A stretch of DNA of 64,000 nt from Rhodomicrobium vannielii ATCC 17100 (lineage in GTDB: Bacteria; Pseudomonadota; Alphaproteobacteria; Rhizobiales; Rhodomicrobiaceae), in contig NC_014664.1 of NCBI RefSeq assembly GCF_000166055.1, positions 1,265,927 through 1,329,926 on the forward strand. Direction: 5' to 3'. Under the pieces are notes generated by a model. It was not told where the DNA came from and did not search any database. It saw only the letters and a program-made list of their open reading frames with translations. Positions 38,989-48,639 of the stretch are shown piece after piece (position 1 is the first letter of the stretch; every line of letters starts with the position of its first letter). The translations under genes and the position numbers were made by a program.

Positions 38989-40098
38989 CTACGAAATCTT
39001 CCGCCGGAATAGCCACCCCGCCGCAGTCAGCGTGAACACCGCGATGAACAGCATCGGCCAGATGCGCTCGGCGACGAGCGCCATCGGCATGTCGCGCAAA
39101 AAGACGCCGCGCACGATCACCAGAAAATGCGTCAGCGGGTTCATGAGCGCGACGGGCTGGAGCCAATCCGGCATGTTCTGCACCGGGCTTGTGAAGCCCG
39201 AGAGCATCATTGCTGGCATCATGTAGACCATGGCGCCCAGCATCGCCTGTTGCTGCGTCGAGACGAGCGAGGATATGAACAGGCCCACGCCGATGATGGC
39301 GAGCAGGAACACGAACAGCCCCGCATAGAGCACCAGCGGCGAGCCGAGCATCGGGATGTGGAAAAACTGCGTCACGATGAGCATGATCGCGGTCGCCAGC
39401 ACGAAGCCGACGATGAGGCCCGGCATCGCCTTGCCGATGAGGATTTCATGCGGCTGAAGCGGCGACACGAGAAGCTGCTCGAAGGTGCCGAGTTCGCGCT
39501 CCCGCGCCACCGACATCACCATGATCATGAGCACGGTGGTCATGGTGAGCGTCGCGACGAGGCTCGGCACCATGGTCGTGGCGTAGTCACGGTTCGGGTT
39601 ATACCAGGAGCGCTCCACCACGGTGCTGATGTCGGGCGGATCGGTGCCCCCCATGGCCTGATCGATCGCGAACTGGGTCACGATGCTGCCGATATAGCCG
39701 TTCAGGATCTGCGCGGTGTTCGACCTCCGCCCGTCGAGGATCACCTGCACGGTCGCCGGTTCGCGCGCTGCCACCAGTCGCGAAAAGTCCTGCCCTATGC
39801 GGACGACGGCCACAACGCGTTGGCTGTCGATGACGGGCACGATCTCGCGATCGCTCTTGAGCCAGAGGATCGGCGCGAAGGCGGACGAACGCTCGAAGCG
39901 GGTCACAAGCTGACGCGAGGTTTCGCCCCAGTCCTCGTTCAAGACCGCGATGGAAGCGTGCTTCACCTCAAGCGTCGCGGCGTAGGCATAAAGAAACACC
40001 TGCATCAGCGGCGGAATGATGAATGCAATGCGCGCCTTCGGGTCGCGAAACGCAGCGAGCAGTTCCTTGACGATGAGTGCGAACAACCTCGGCGGCAT
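38989..40098 (-). CDS. ybhR: ABC-2 type permease, YbhR-like
   Basis: A 369-residue inner-membrane permease with one N-terminal helix, a large periplasmic domain (about 45-170) and five to six C-terminal helices. VARERELGTFEQLLVSPLQPHEILIGKAMPGL is the coupling-helix region typical of YbhR/YhhJ. It is the last gene of the five-gene efflux operon, 1 bp behind the second permease. In E. coli YbhFSR with YbhG exports cations and some drugs; the substrate here is not known. Confidence 0.88.
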   Translation of the reverse strand: MPPRLFALIVKELLAAFRDPKARIAFIIPPLMQVFLYAYAATLEVKHASIAVLNEDWGETSRQLVTRFERSSAFAPILWLKSDREIVPVIDSQRVVAVVRIGQDFSRLVAAREPATVQVILDGRRSNTAQILNGYIGSIVTQFAIDQAMGGTDPPDISTVVERSWYNPNRDYATTMVPSLVATLTMTTVLMIMVMSVARERELGTFEQLLVSPLQPHEILIGKAMPGLIVGFVLATAIMLIVTQFFHIPMLGSPLVLYAGLFVFLLAIIGVGLFISSLVSTQQQAMLGAMVYMMPAMMLSGFTSPVQNMPDWLQPVALMNPLTHFLVIVRGVFLRDMPMALVAERIWPMLFIAVFTLTAAGWLFRRKIS

Positions 40099-40099
40099 C

Positions 40100-41302
40100 T
40101 CAGTCGAGCCTCATTTTCGAAAAACGCGCAGTCAGAAGCATCAATACCAGGCTCATGAAGGCGAGGATCAGGATCGAAGGCACGAGCACTGCGGCGACGT
40201 CGCCCGCGAGGAAAATCGTCTGGAGGCTCCGCACATAATACTTCGCGGGGATGATGGCCGAGAACGCTTGTAACGGGGTGGGCATGCTCGAAATCTCGAA
40301 GATGAAACCCGAGAAGAACAGCGCGGGAAGGAAAGCCGTGATCATCGCGATCTGGCTCGCGAGGAACTGCGAACGCGCGAGCGAGGATATGAGAAGCCCT
40401 GAACTCAGGGCCACGAGCAGGAAGGCCGTCGAGGCTGCGAGCAGCGCCCACATCGAGCCGCGCATCGGCACGTCGAACACGAAGATCGCGAACAGCACCG
40501 AGACCGCCATCGCGCATAGCCCAAGCACGAAGTTCGGCACGACCTTGCCGACGAGAAACTCCGTCACGCTGGCAGGCGTAGCAAGCAGCGCCTCGATAGT
40601 GCCGCGCTCCCATTCCCGCGCCACGACGAGCGCCGTGAGCAGAGAGCCGATCATCATCAGGATCAGCGCGATGGAGCCGGGCACGAGAAAGCGGCGGCTC
40701 TCAAGCTCCGGGTTGAACCAGAAACGCGGGTCGGTGGAGATGGGCGCCGCGCCTTCCTTGCCGCCCGATAGCGCGGATTGCAGGAGCCAGCTTTGCCACG
40801 CGCCCTGCGCATAGCCGTTGACGAGCGAGGCGGTGTTCGGGTCCGTGCCGTCGGTGATGATCTGCACGGCGGCGGAATCGCCCCGGCCGAGCCGCTCGGA
40901 GAAGTCGCCCGGCAGCACGATCACGCCTTCGAGGCGCGAGGCGGTGAGATCGTCGAGAAACGCGCGCCGGTCATGCGCGACTTGCACCCTGAACCACGGC
41001 GTATTGCTGAGTGAAGCCTCGAACCGCGCCGTTTCAGGGGTCGGCTCCTCGATGACGAGGCCGATGCGCATCTTCGTCACGTCGAACGACACGCCGAAGC
41101 CGAACAGGAACAGGAGGAGGATCGGCAGAACCACCGCAATCACGAGGCTGCTCGGGTCGCGCACGATTTGCAGCGTCTCCTTGCGGATGAGCGCCTTCAT
41201 GCGGCGGAAGCGGCCGCTGCGGTCGCGCAGCGCTGCATCGGGTTCGGCTGGTGCGGCTGCCAAGGGGGCCGCGTCTATTGGTGTGCGTTCGAGCGTCGTC
41301 AT
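40100..41302 (-). CDS. ybhS: ABC-2 type permease, YbhS-like
   Basis: A 400-residue homologous permease forming the presumed heterodimer with YbhR. An N-terminal cytoplasmic stretch RMKALIRKETLQIVRDPSSLVIAVVLP leads into the first helix; the periplasmic domain is at about 65-195, then helices with AREWERGTIEALLATPASVTEFLVGKVVPN. It overlaps the ATPase gene's stop by four bases. Confidence 0.88.
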   Translation of the reverse strand: MTTLERTPIDAAPLAAAPAEPDAALRDRSGRFRRMKALIRKETLQIVRDPSSLVIAVVLPILLLFLFGFGVSFDVTKMRIGLVIEEPTPETARFEASLSNTPWFRVQVAHDRRAFLDDLTASRLEGVIVLPGDFSERLGRGDSAAVQIITDGTDPNTASLVNGYAQGAWQSWLLQSALSGGKEGAAPISTDPRFWFNPELESRRFLVPGSIALILMMIGSLLTALVVAREWERGTIEALLATPASVTEFLVGKVVPNFVLGLCAMAVSVLFAIFVFDVPMRGSMWALLAASTAFLLVALSSGLLISSLARSQFLASQIAMITAFLPALFFSGFIFEISSMPTPLQAFSAIIPAKYYVRSLQTIFLAGDVAAVLVPSILILAFMSLVLMLLTARFSKMRLD

Positions 41303-43095
41303 GCCGCCGTCCCGAGGCGCGCTCCCGCGCCTTCCGCCTGCCGTTGGCTATCCTGCTCTTCGACAAGCGCGATGAATGCATCCTCGAGCGTCGGGTTAGG
41401 AAGCTCGGGCGTTTTCACCCGCGCCTGCAATGCATCCGGCGTATCGAGCGCGATGCAGCGGCCGCGATAGATCAGCGCCACGCGGTCGCAATATTCGGCT
41501 TCGTCCATGAAATGCGTCGTCACCATCACGGTCACGCCGCCGGACACCATGGCGTTGATCGTGCCCCAGAACTCGCGCCGCGTAATTGGATCGACGCCGG
41601 AGGTCGGCTCGTCGAGGAACAGCACGGGGGGGTTGTGCAGGATCGCGGCGGCCAGCGCGAGGCGCTGCTTGAAGCCGAGCGGCAGTTGCCCTGCATTGCT
41701 GGAAAGGTGCGGGCCGAGGTCGAACGCGGCGATGGCGCGCTCGATGGCTTCGCTTTTTGCGCGTCCCATGAGTCCGTACGCGCCGCCGAAGAAGTCGAGG
41801 TTCTGGCGCACGGTCAAATCGCCGTAGAGCGAGAATTTCTGCGCCATGTAGCCAAGGCGGGACCGCGCGGCCGCAGGCGCGCTGTAGAGGTCGTAGCCGT
41901 CGACGCGGGCGGTGCCGGACGTTGGGCGCAGGAGCCCGCACATCATCTTGAATGTGGTGGACTTGCCCGCGCCATTGGGGCCGAGCAGTCCGAAGATCTC
42001 GCCGCGCCGGATCGAGAAGGAAATGTTGTCCGCGGCGGTGAAGTTGCCGAACCGCCGCGTGAGGTTCAGCGCCTCTACAGCGGGGCCTTCGCGGTGCTCG
42101 ATCTGCTCGGCGGACTTCATCTCGCGTGTGCGCTTCGGCTGGCCGCCGAGCATGACGACGAATGCATCCTCAAAGCGCGGTTTCGCGGGCCTGATGGTGA
42201 TCGGCTGCGCCGTCTCGATGTCCTCGGGCGTCGGCGGCAGCGCTCCTTCCTTCGTCACGAGGCGCACGGCCGCGCCTTGCAACACGCCGTCGATGATGTC
42301 GGCCCTGGCCAGCGCGCGTTCCAGCACGACACGCCGCTCCGCCCCCGCGCCTTCGAGCAGGAAAGCACGGTCGCCGATGCGCGCCGTCATTGCCTTCGGC
42401 TCGCCCTGATAGAGCAGCTTGCCCTCGTTCAGCACGATGACCTCGGCGCAATTCTCCGCTTCGTCGAGATAGGCCGTGGTCCAGACGACGGCGACGCCCT
42501 CGCCCGTCAGTTCGTGCACCATCTGCCAAAGCTCGCGCCGCGAAATCGGATCGACACCCACGCCCGGCTCGTCGAGAAGCAGGATGCGCGGCGCCTTCAG
42601 CATGGCGCAGGCAAGCCCGAGCTTCTGCTTCATGCCGCCCGACAGCGCGCCCGCGAGGCGGTCGGTGAAGCGCGCAAGATCCGTGAAGGCGAGGAGGCGC
42701 TTGAAAGTGTCGTCGCGCTCCTTGCCGACGACGCCGCGAAGGTCCGCGTAGAGCGTGAGATTTTCGAGAACGGTCAGGTCCTCGTAGAGGCCGAAGCGCT
42801 GCGGCATGTAGCCGATGGACTGATGCAGCGCGATACTGTCGCGGATCGTGTCGAAGCCGCAGACGGTGAGCGAGCCTGAGGTGGGCGTCAAAAGCCCCGC
42901 CATCAGCCGCATGAGCGTGGTCTTGCCTGCGCCATCCGGCCCCGCGACGCCTGTCACCTGCCCCGGCTTGATGGCGAAGGAGAGCGTATCGAGCGCTGGC
43001 GGCCCGTCCGGCGTGAAGCGCTTCACGAGGTCGCGCGCAATCGCCATCGGAGCCGCGCCCGGCGCTTTCGCCTCGATGGCGGAATCGCCCGTCAT
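41299..43095 (-). CDS. ybhF: Tandem ABC ATPase, YbhF-like
   Basis: A 598-residue protein with two fused nucleotide-binding domains. The first half has Walker A GPDGAGKT, signature LSGGMKQ and Walker B ILLLDEPGVGVDP. The second half has GPNGAGKST, a degenerate signature LPLGFKQ, and VLFLDEPTSGVDP. Two intact Walker A/B sets with one weak signature fit YbhF. It overlaps both neighbours by ATGA-type junctions, so the subunits are made in a coupled way. Confidence 0.92.
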   Translation of the reverse strand: MTGDSAIEAKAPGAAPMAIARDLVKRFTPDGPPALDTLSFAIKPGQVTGVAGPDGAGKTTLMRLMAGLLTPTSGSLTVCGFDTIRDSIALHQSIGYMPQRFGLYEDLTVLENLTLYADLRGVVGKERDDTFKRLLAFTDLARFTDRLAGALSGGMKQKLGLACAMLKAPRILLLDEPGVGVDPISRRELWQMVHELTGEGVAVVWTTAYLDEAENCAEVIVLNEGKLLYQGEPKAMTARIGDRAFLLEGAGAERRVVLERALARADIIDGVLQGAAVRLVTKEGALPPTPEDIETAQPITIRPAKPRFEDAFVVMLGGQPKRTREMKSAEQIEHREGPAVEALNLTRRFGNFTAADNISFSIRRGEIFGLLGPNGAGKSTTFKMMCGLLRPTSGTARVDGYDLYSAPAAARSRLGYMAQKFSLYGDLTVRQNLDFFGGAYGLMGRAKSEAIERAIAAFDLGPHLSSNAGQLPLGFKQRLALAAAILHNPPVLFLDEPTSGVDPITRREFWGTINAMVSGGVTVMVTTHFMDEAEYCDRVALIYRGRCIALDTPDALQARVKTPELPNPTLEDAFIALVEEQDSQRQAEGAGARLGTAA

Positions 43096-44102
43096 GGCGC
43101 GCGGCTCGCAACCGGCGTGCCCTCGGAGGCAGGCGCAAGTTCCACCGTCACCGGCATGCCCTGCCGAAGTTCTTCATCGTTCCCGTCGACCACGACGCGC
43201 AAGCGATAGACGAGTGAGGTGCGAAGTTCGTCGGTTTGCACGGTCTTCGGCGTGAACTCGGCCGCCGTCGAGATGAAGCCGACCTTGCCACGATAGACCT
43301 TGCCGCCCGGCGTGTCGGTGTGAACCGTCACCGGCATGCCCGGCCTGATGCGGCCGAGGTCTGGCTCCGTCACGTACGTGCGCACCCACACGGGACTCGT
43401 GAGGCTCACGACGAAAACCGTTTCGCCCGGCTGCACGATCGCGCCGACCTCGCGAACGCGCGAGAGCACAGTTCCATCGCCGGGTGCGATGAGGTCCGCA
43501 TCGGCAAGCTGCCGCTCGATGGTGGCAGTGACCGCCTTGCGCTCGTCGAGTTGCGCCTTGGCGTAGGCGATATCTTCCTTGCGGTAGCCCGCTTCCTGAA
43601 GCCTCAGCGCCTCACGCGCGGAATTGAGCAGCGCCTCGGCCTGCCGCTCCGCCGCCTGCGTGTCGTCGAACACTTTCTGTGATCCGGCGGGGGTCTTCAG
43701 CAGCGACTCGGCGCGCTTGCGTGTGATGGTGGCGTTCGCAAGCGTGGCCTCGCGCTCGGCGACCGCAGCGCGTGCCTGCGCGATTTCCTCAACGCGGTAG
43801 CCCGCCTTGAGCTTCGCGTAATTCGCCGCCGCCTGATCCGCCTGCGCGCGCATCTGCGCCAGCGATTCGCGGAAGTAGATCTTTTCGAGCGAGGCGAGCG
43901 TCTGGCCGGTATGGACCCTGTCCCCCTCGTCAACCGCGAGCGTCTCGATGCGCCCCGCCACCTTGAAGCCGAGGTTCACCTGCCGCACCTCGACATTGCC
44001 ATGGAGGCGCAATTCGCCCGTGGTCTCGTGGCTTACCCTGTACCACCAGTAGCCGCCGCCTGCCGCGACAATGGCAAGAGCGATGAGAAGGATGCGTTTC
44101 AT
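43092..44102 (-). CDS. ybhG: HlyD-family periplasmic adaptor, YbhG-like
   Basis: A 336-residue membrane fusion protein. There is one N-terminal anchor (about 4-22), a biotinyl-lipoyl half (GNVEVRQVNLGFKVAGRIETLAVDEGDRVHTGQ), a long alpha-helical coiled-coil hairpin (about 80-215, rich in Ala, Arg, Glu, Gln), the second lipoyl half (LIAPGDGTVLSRVREVGAIVQPGETVF) and a beta-barrel part. It bridges the permeases to an outer-membrane channel that is not in this window. The start overlaps the tetR stop by ATGA. Confidence 0.9.
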   Translation of the reverse strand: MKRILLIALAIVAAGGGYWWYRVSHETTGELRLHGNVEVRQVNLGFKVAGRIETLAVDEGDRVHTGQTLASLEKIYFRESLAQMRAQADQAAANYAKLKAGYRVEEIAQARAAVAEREATLANATITRKRAESLLKTPAGSQKVFDDTQAAERQAEALLNSAREALRLQEAGYRKEDIAYAKAQLDERKAVTATIERQLADADLIAPGDGTVLSRVREVGAIVQPGETVFVVSLTSPVWVRTYVTEPDLGRIRPGMPVTVHTDTPGGKVYRGKVGFISTAAEFTPKTVQTDELRTSLVYRLRVVVDGNDEELRQGMPVTVELAPASEGTPVASRAP

Positions 44103-44773
44103 TCCGGCTTCTCCTTCGTGACGAGGCCGAGCAGATCCCGGTGGGCGTTGACAGCGGTCGCGACGTCGAGCGGGTCGAAACGTCCGAACAGCGACCGCCA
44201 GATGACAACGCCCAGCAGCGGCCAGAAAAACAGCTGCGGGCATTTTACCAGTGCGTCGCTGCGAAGTTCGCCCCGCTCGAAGCCGCGCTTGGCCACCGCG
44301 CGAATTGCCGAAAGCCCCCGCGAAACCACTTCGCGGTGATGAAACTCGGCGATGCGCGGGAAGCGCGGACCTTCCGAGATGAGAAGCTGAAGCATCTTCT
44401 CGCGCTCCGTCCCGAGGATTTCGGTCTGAAACAGCGCGATGATGCGCTCCAGAATCACCGGCGCGGGCACATCGGGCAGGACCGCGATGGCATTGATGCG
44501 AGAGAGCAGCGGGTTGGCGAAGCTTAGCAGAAGCTCTTCGAACAGCGCTTCCTTGTCCGGGAAATAGAGATAGAGCGTGCCCTTCGCGACGCCAGCCTTG
44601 CGGGCCACGTCTTCGAGACGCGCGGCGGCGAAGCCATGATCGGCGAAGACCTCGAAGGCGGCGGCGAGGATTGCCGCGCGGCGCTCGTCCTGCGAGGGAC
44701 GTTTGCGCTCCGTCGCGGCCGTGTCCGCCTCGCTCCGGGAGGCTACGTTTTCGGGGCGATCATCTTGCGTCAT
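44099..44773 (-). CDS. cecR: TetR-family regulator, CecR-like
   Basis: A 224-residue repressor. The N-terminal HTH (about 30-75) contains ILAAAFEVFADHGFAAARLEDVARKAGVAKGTLYLYFPDKEALF; the C-terminal ligand domain is helical. It is the first gene of tetR-ybhG-ybhF-ybhS-ybhR, the order seen in E. coli where CecR controls ybhGFSR. It is expected to repress its own operon. No strong operator could be picked out in the 153 bp shared with divergent putA. Confidence 0.88.
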   Translation of the reverse strand: MTQDDRPENVASRSEADTAATERKRPSQDERRAAILAAAFEVFADHGFAAARLEDVARKAGVAKGTLYLYFPDKEALFEELLLSFANPLLSRINAIAVLPDVPAPVILERIIALFQTEILGTEREKMLQLLISEGPRFPRIAEFHHREVVSRGLSAIRAVAKRGFERGELRSDALVKCPQLFFWPLLGVVIWRSLFGRFDPLDVATAVNAHRDLLGLVTKEKPE

Positions 44774-44926
44774 TGCTAAGCTATTTGATGTTTTGTCGCA
44801 GGCAACAAGAGCGGCGAAGCGAGAAAGGCGTTGCGAGCGGGCAGAATGAGTATAAAGTGACTCCAAGGTAGTGCTTCGGTCAGGTGCGGGTTCGCGGGCG
44901 AGCTGCGCGCGTTGCGGAGGGTCGAA

Positions 44927-47900
44927 ATGAACATCATGGATCGGGTTTTCGAAGCCGGCGGAAGCGCTGCCCTTCGCGCGGAAATCCGCAAAGCCACCCG
45001 CGCGCCGGAATCCGACATTCTTCCGCCACTTGTCGCCCGCGCGCGCCTTGACTCCGAAACAGCCGCGAAAGTTGCCGCCCTCGCGCGCCGCCTCGTGATC
45101 GAGCTTCGCGCGGAGAAGAAGGGCGGCTTCGGCGTCGAGGCGCTGATGAAGCAATTCGCGCTGTCGAGCCGCGAGGGCGTCGCGCTGATGTGCCTTGCCG
45201 AGTCGCTGCTTCGCATCCCGGACGCGAAGACGCGCGACCACATCATCCGCGACAAGCTCGCGAAAGGCGACTGGGGCGCGCATGCCGGCAAAAGCTCGTC
45301 CTTCTTCGTGAACGCGTCGGCCTGGGGGTTGCTTGTGTCCGGGCGGCTCGTTTCCGCGCAGGAGGCGGAGGGTTTCGGCGCGGCGCTGACGCGTGCTGTT
45401 GGGAGGGGTGGCGAACCGGTCATCCGCAAGGCGCTGGATCTCGCGATGCGGCTCGTCGGTCGCCAGTTCGTCACCGGGCAGACGATCGAGGAAGCGCTCG
45501 ACCACGCGGCGCCGTTCGAAGCCCAAGGCTTCAGCTATTCCTTCGACATGCTGGGCGAGGCGGCCATGACCGACGCCGACGCGCTGGCCTATCTCGCATC
45601 GTACGAGCATGCCATCCGCGCCATCGGCGGGAAGCGGCAGGGCCGGAGCATATACGAAGCGCCGGGAATCTCGGTGAAGCTCTCTGCGCTGCATCCGCGC
45701 TATACTTACGCGCAGATGGACCGCGTCGGGGCTGAGCTTTACCCGCGCCTCTTGCGGCTTGCGACGATGGCGACGGAGCGCGACATCGGCTTCAACATCG
45801 ACGCGGAAGAAGCCGACCGGCTGGAACCGTCGCTCGACCTTATGGAGCGGCTCGCCTTCGACCCGGCGCTCGGCGAATGGCACGGTCTCGGCTTCGTCGT
45901 GCAGGCATATCAGAAGCGCGCCGCGCCCGTGATCGACTGGATCGTAGACCTCGCGGAGCGCTCGGGCCGCCGCATCATGGTGCGGCTCGTGAAGGGCGCG
46001 TACTGGGACAGCGAGATCAAGCGCGCGCAGGTGGATGGCCTGCCGGGCTTCCCGGTCTTCACGCGCAAGCCTTATACCGACGTGAGTTATCTCGCCTGCG
46101 CGAAGCGTATGCTGGCGGCGCGCGACCGCGTGTTCCCGCAATTCGCCACGCACAACGCGCATACGCTGTCGGCGATCTACCACCTCGCGGGGTCGGATTT
46201 CCGCGTTGGCGACTATGAATTTCAATGCCTGCACGGCATGGGCGAGGCGCTTTACAGCCGCGTCGTCGGCGGGGACGCGCTCGACCGCCCCTGCCGCATT
46301 TACGCGCCCGTCGGGACGCATGAAACGCTGCTCGCCTATCTCGTGCGGCGGCTTCTCGAAAACGGCGCGAACTCCTCCTTCGTGCATCAGCTCGTCGACG
46401 AGAGCGTGACCATCGACGACCTCATCGCCGATCCGGTGGAGGACTCCGCCCGGCTCGGCGGCGCGCCGCATCCCGAGATCGCCGCCCCTGCCGAGCTGTT
46501 CGCGCCGCGCCGGAATTCGCGCGGGCTCGATTTTGCCGACGCGGGGGAACGAGACGCCTTTGCGCGCGCCATCGAGGCAAGCCGGGCGATAGCGTTCGGT
46601 GCCGCACCCGCTCCGGCGAGCGAGGCGAAGGACGCAGACGCGCCCCGCGCCATCGTCAATCCCGCAGACCCCGCCGACATCGTGGGTCATGCCGCCGACG
46701 CAACCGCCGCCGACATAGAGGCCGCGCTCGCCAAAGCCACCGATGCGGCTGAACGCTGGGCCGCGACGCCCGCCGCAGAACGCGCTTCCATGCTGGAACG
46801 CGCCGCCGACCTGATCGAAGACGCACGCCCGCACCTCGGCGCGCTCATCGTGCGCGAGGCGGGCCGCACCATGCCGAACGCGGTGTCGGAAATCCGCGAG
46901 GCTGCGGATTTCTGCCGGTATTACGCCGCCGAAGCCAGAAGGCTCGCCGCCGCGCCGCTCGGCCCCGTTGCCTGCATCAGCCCGTGGAATTTCCCGCTCG
47001 CCATCTTTACCGGCCAGATCGCGGCGGCGCTCGCAGCAGGCAACATCGTGCTCGCCAAGCCCGCCGAACAAACGCCGCTCGTCGCCGCCGAAGCGGTGCG
47101 CATCCTCCATGAAGCGGGCATACCGCAAGATGTGCTGCACCTCCTGCCAGGCGCGGGCGATGTCGGCGCGGCGCTCGTGTCGGACGCACGCGTGAAAGGC
47201 GTCGTCTTCACCGGCTCAACCTCGGTCGCGAAATCCATCGAGCGCACGCTTGCCGAGCGCGGGCCGGTGCCGCTCATCGCCGAGACAGGCGGCCAGAACG
47301 CGATGATCGTCGACTCGTCGGCGCTGCCCGAACAGGTGGTGGCTGACGTGCTCGCCTCCGCCTTCGACTCAGCCGGCCAGCGCTGCTCGGCGCTCCGCGT
47401 GCTGTGCCTTCAGGACGACATCGCCGACGATATGCTCGCCATGCTGCAAGGCGCGATGGCCGAGCTTCGCGTCGGCGACCCGGCCCGAATCGAGACGGAT
47501 GTTGGCCCGGTGATAGACGCGGAGGCGCGCGACGCACTGGCGGCTTATATCGACCACAAGCGCGACCGCGTGCTCTGTCAGACGCCGCTTCCCGAGACGG
47601 CAAGCGGCACCTTCATAGCGCCGACACTCCTCCGCATCGACCGCATCGCCGACCTCAAGCGCGAGGTGTTCGGCCCCGTGCTTCACGTGCTGCGCTTCCG
47701 CCGCGAGGATACCAGCGCGGTGCTCGACGCCATCAACGCGACCGGCTACGGCCTCACGCTTGGCGTTCATTCGCGCATCGACGAGACGCAAGCCGCCATC
47801 GCGGCGCGCGCCCTCGCTGGCAATATCTATGTGAACCGCAACATGATCGGCGCGGTGGTCGGCTCGCAACCATTCGGCGGCGAGGGGCTGTCCGGCACCG

Positions 47901-48544
47901 GGCCGAAGGCGGGCGGGCCGCTTTATCTGCGCAGGCTGGTGAAGGACGCTGCCCCGCCCCGGCTTGATGGCCCACGCAACGAGGAAAAGTTCGCGGCGTT
48001 CGACGCACTGGCCGCGTGGGTGCGCTCAGGCGCGGGCGGCCTTCTCGGCACAGCGGATCGCGCGCTTCTCTCCGGCGTGCTGCACGCCTATCGTGAAGCA
48101 ACGCCGTTCGGGCGCGAAGTCGCCCTCCCCGGCCCTGTCGGCGAAGACAACCGGCTTGGCTTCCATCCGCGCGGGCGCGTTCTAGGCGTGGCCGAGACGG
48201 TTATGGATTTGCTTCACCAGTTCGGCGCCGCCCTCGTTACCGGCAATGATTTCTCATCCCTCGACATCAAGGCGGCTCATGCGCTCTGCGATAAAATTCC
48301 GGGCGAGCTAGCGGCGCATTGTACGATGGCGCGCTCGATCCGGGGGATCGATATCGCGGCGGTGCTCGCCATCGACGCGAGGGCGGCAGAAGCGGCGCGT
48401 GCGGCTTCGGAGCGTGAAGGGGCGATTGTGCCCGTGTTGGCCGGTCCGCCCTACCCTCTCGCGATGCTCGTGCGTGAAAAGACCGTATCGACCAATACGG
48501 CGGCGGCGGGCGGCAATGCGAGCCTGATGGCGCTCGGCAAATGA
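44927..48544 (+). CDS. putA: Bifunctional proline dehydrogenase / glutamate-semialdehyde dehydrogenase PutA
   Basis: A 1205-residue enzyme oxidising proline to glutamate. The N-terminal part is helical without a ribbon-helix-helix DNA-binding domain. The FAD proline dehydrogenase barrel (about 150-480) contains EAPGISVKLSALHPRY and MVRLVKGAYWDSEIKRAQ. The P5C dehydrogenase (about 540-980) has SPWNFPLAIFTGQIAAAL, catalytic Cys in DSAGQRCSALRV, Glu in AETGGQNAMIVD, and QPFGGEGLSGTGPKAGGP. The last about 200 residues are the ALDH-like C-terminal domain of long PutAs. The start ATG has a GGAGGG site. Confidence 0.95.
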   Translation: MNIMDRVFEAGGSAALRAEIRKATRAPESDILPPLVARARLDSETAAKVAALARRLVIELRAEKKGGFGVEALMKQFALSSREGVALMCLAESLLRIPDAKTRDHIIRDKLAKGDWGAHAGKSSSFFVNASAWGLLVSGRLVSAQEAEGFGAALTRAVGRGGEPVIRKALDLAMRLVGRQFVTGQTIEEALDHAAPFEAQGFSYSFDMLGEAAMTDADALAYLASYEHAIRAIGGKRQGRSIYEAPGISVKLSALHPRYTYAQMDRVGAELYPRLLRLATMATERDIGFNIDAEEADRLEPSLDLMERLAFDPALGEWHGLGFVVQAYQKRAAPVIDWIVDLAERSGRRIMVRLVKGAYWDSEIKRAQVDGLPGFPVFTRKPYTDVSYLACAKRMLAARDRVFPQFATHNAHTLSAIYHLAGSDFRVGDYEFQCLHGMGEALYSRVVGGDALDRPCRIYAPVGTHETLLAYLVRRLLENGANSSFVHQLVDESVTIDDLIADPVEDSARLGGAPHPEIAAPAELFAPRRNSRGLDFADAGERDAFARAIEASRAIAFGAAPAPASEAKDADAPRAIVNPADPADIVGHAADATAADIEAALAKATDAAERWAATPAAERASMLERAADLIEDARPHLGALIVREAGRTMPNAVSEIREAADFCRYYAAEARRLAAAPLGPVACISPWNFPLAIFTGQIAAALAAGNIVLAKPAEQTPLVAAEAVRILHEAGIPQDVLHLLPGAGDVGAALVSDARVKGVVFTGSTSVAKSIERTLAERGPVPLIAETGGQNAMIVDSSALPEQVVADVLASAFDSAGQRCSALRVLCLQDDIADDMLAMLQGAMAELRVGDPARIETDVGPVIDAEARDALAAYIDHKRDRVLCQTPLPETASGTFIAPTLLRIDRIADLKREVFGPVLHVLRFRREDTSAVLDAINATGYGLTLGVHSRIDETQAAIAARALAGNIYVNRNMIGAVVGSQPFGGEGLSGTGPKAGGPLYLRRLVKDAAPPRLDGPRNEEKFAAFDALAAWVRSGAGGLLGTADRALLSGVLHAYREATPFGREVALPGPVGEDNRLGFHPRGRVLGVAETVMDLLHQFGAALVTGNDFSSLDIKAAHALCDKIPGELAAHCTMARSIRGIDIAAVLAIDARAAEAARAASEREGAIVPVLAGPPYPLAMLVREKTVSTNTAAAGGNASLMALGK

Positions 48545-48584
48545 ACTGTCGAATCTTACTAAAAGCGCAGCACCGGCACAGGCG

Positions 48585-48613
48585 GGAGCGTTAAAGCCTC
48601 CGCCTTACGCTCC
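48585..48613. other. Inverted repeat between putA and the Ntn-hydrolase gene
   Basis: GGAGCGT (48585-48591) and ACGCTCC (48607-48613) are perfect 7-bp arms around a 15-nt loop. No T tract follows. It lies 27 bp before the next start codon, so it could be a leader hairpin or an operator. Confidence 0.4.
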
Positions 48614-48639
48614 ACATTCCGCAGAAAACGGAGTGTCCC

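Noticed and set aside
44099-47140. Minus-strand open frame of over 1000 codons spanning tetR and part of putA
   Set aside because: Only the last 225 codons are a real gene (TetR type). The rest is antisense to PutA, which is fully supported on the plus strand.
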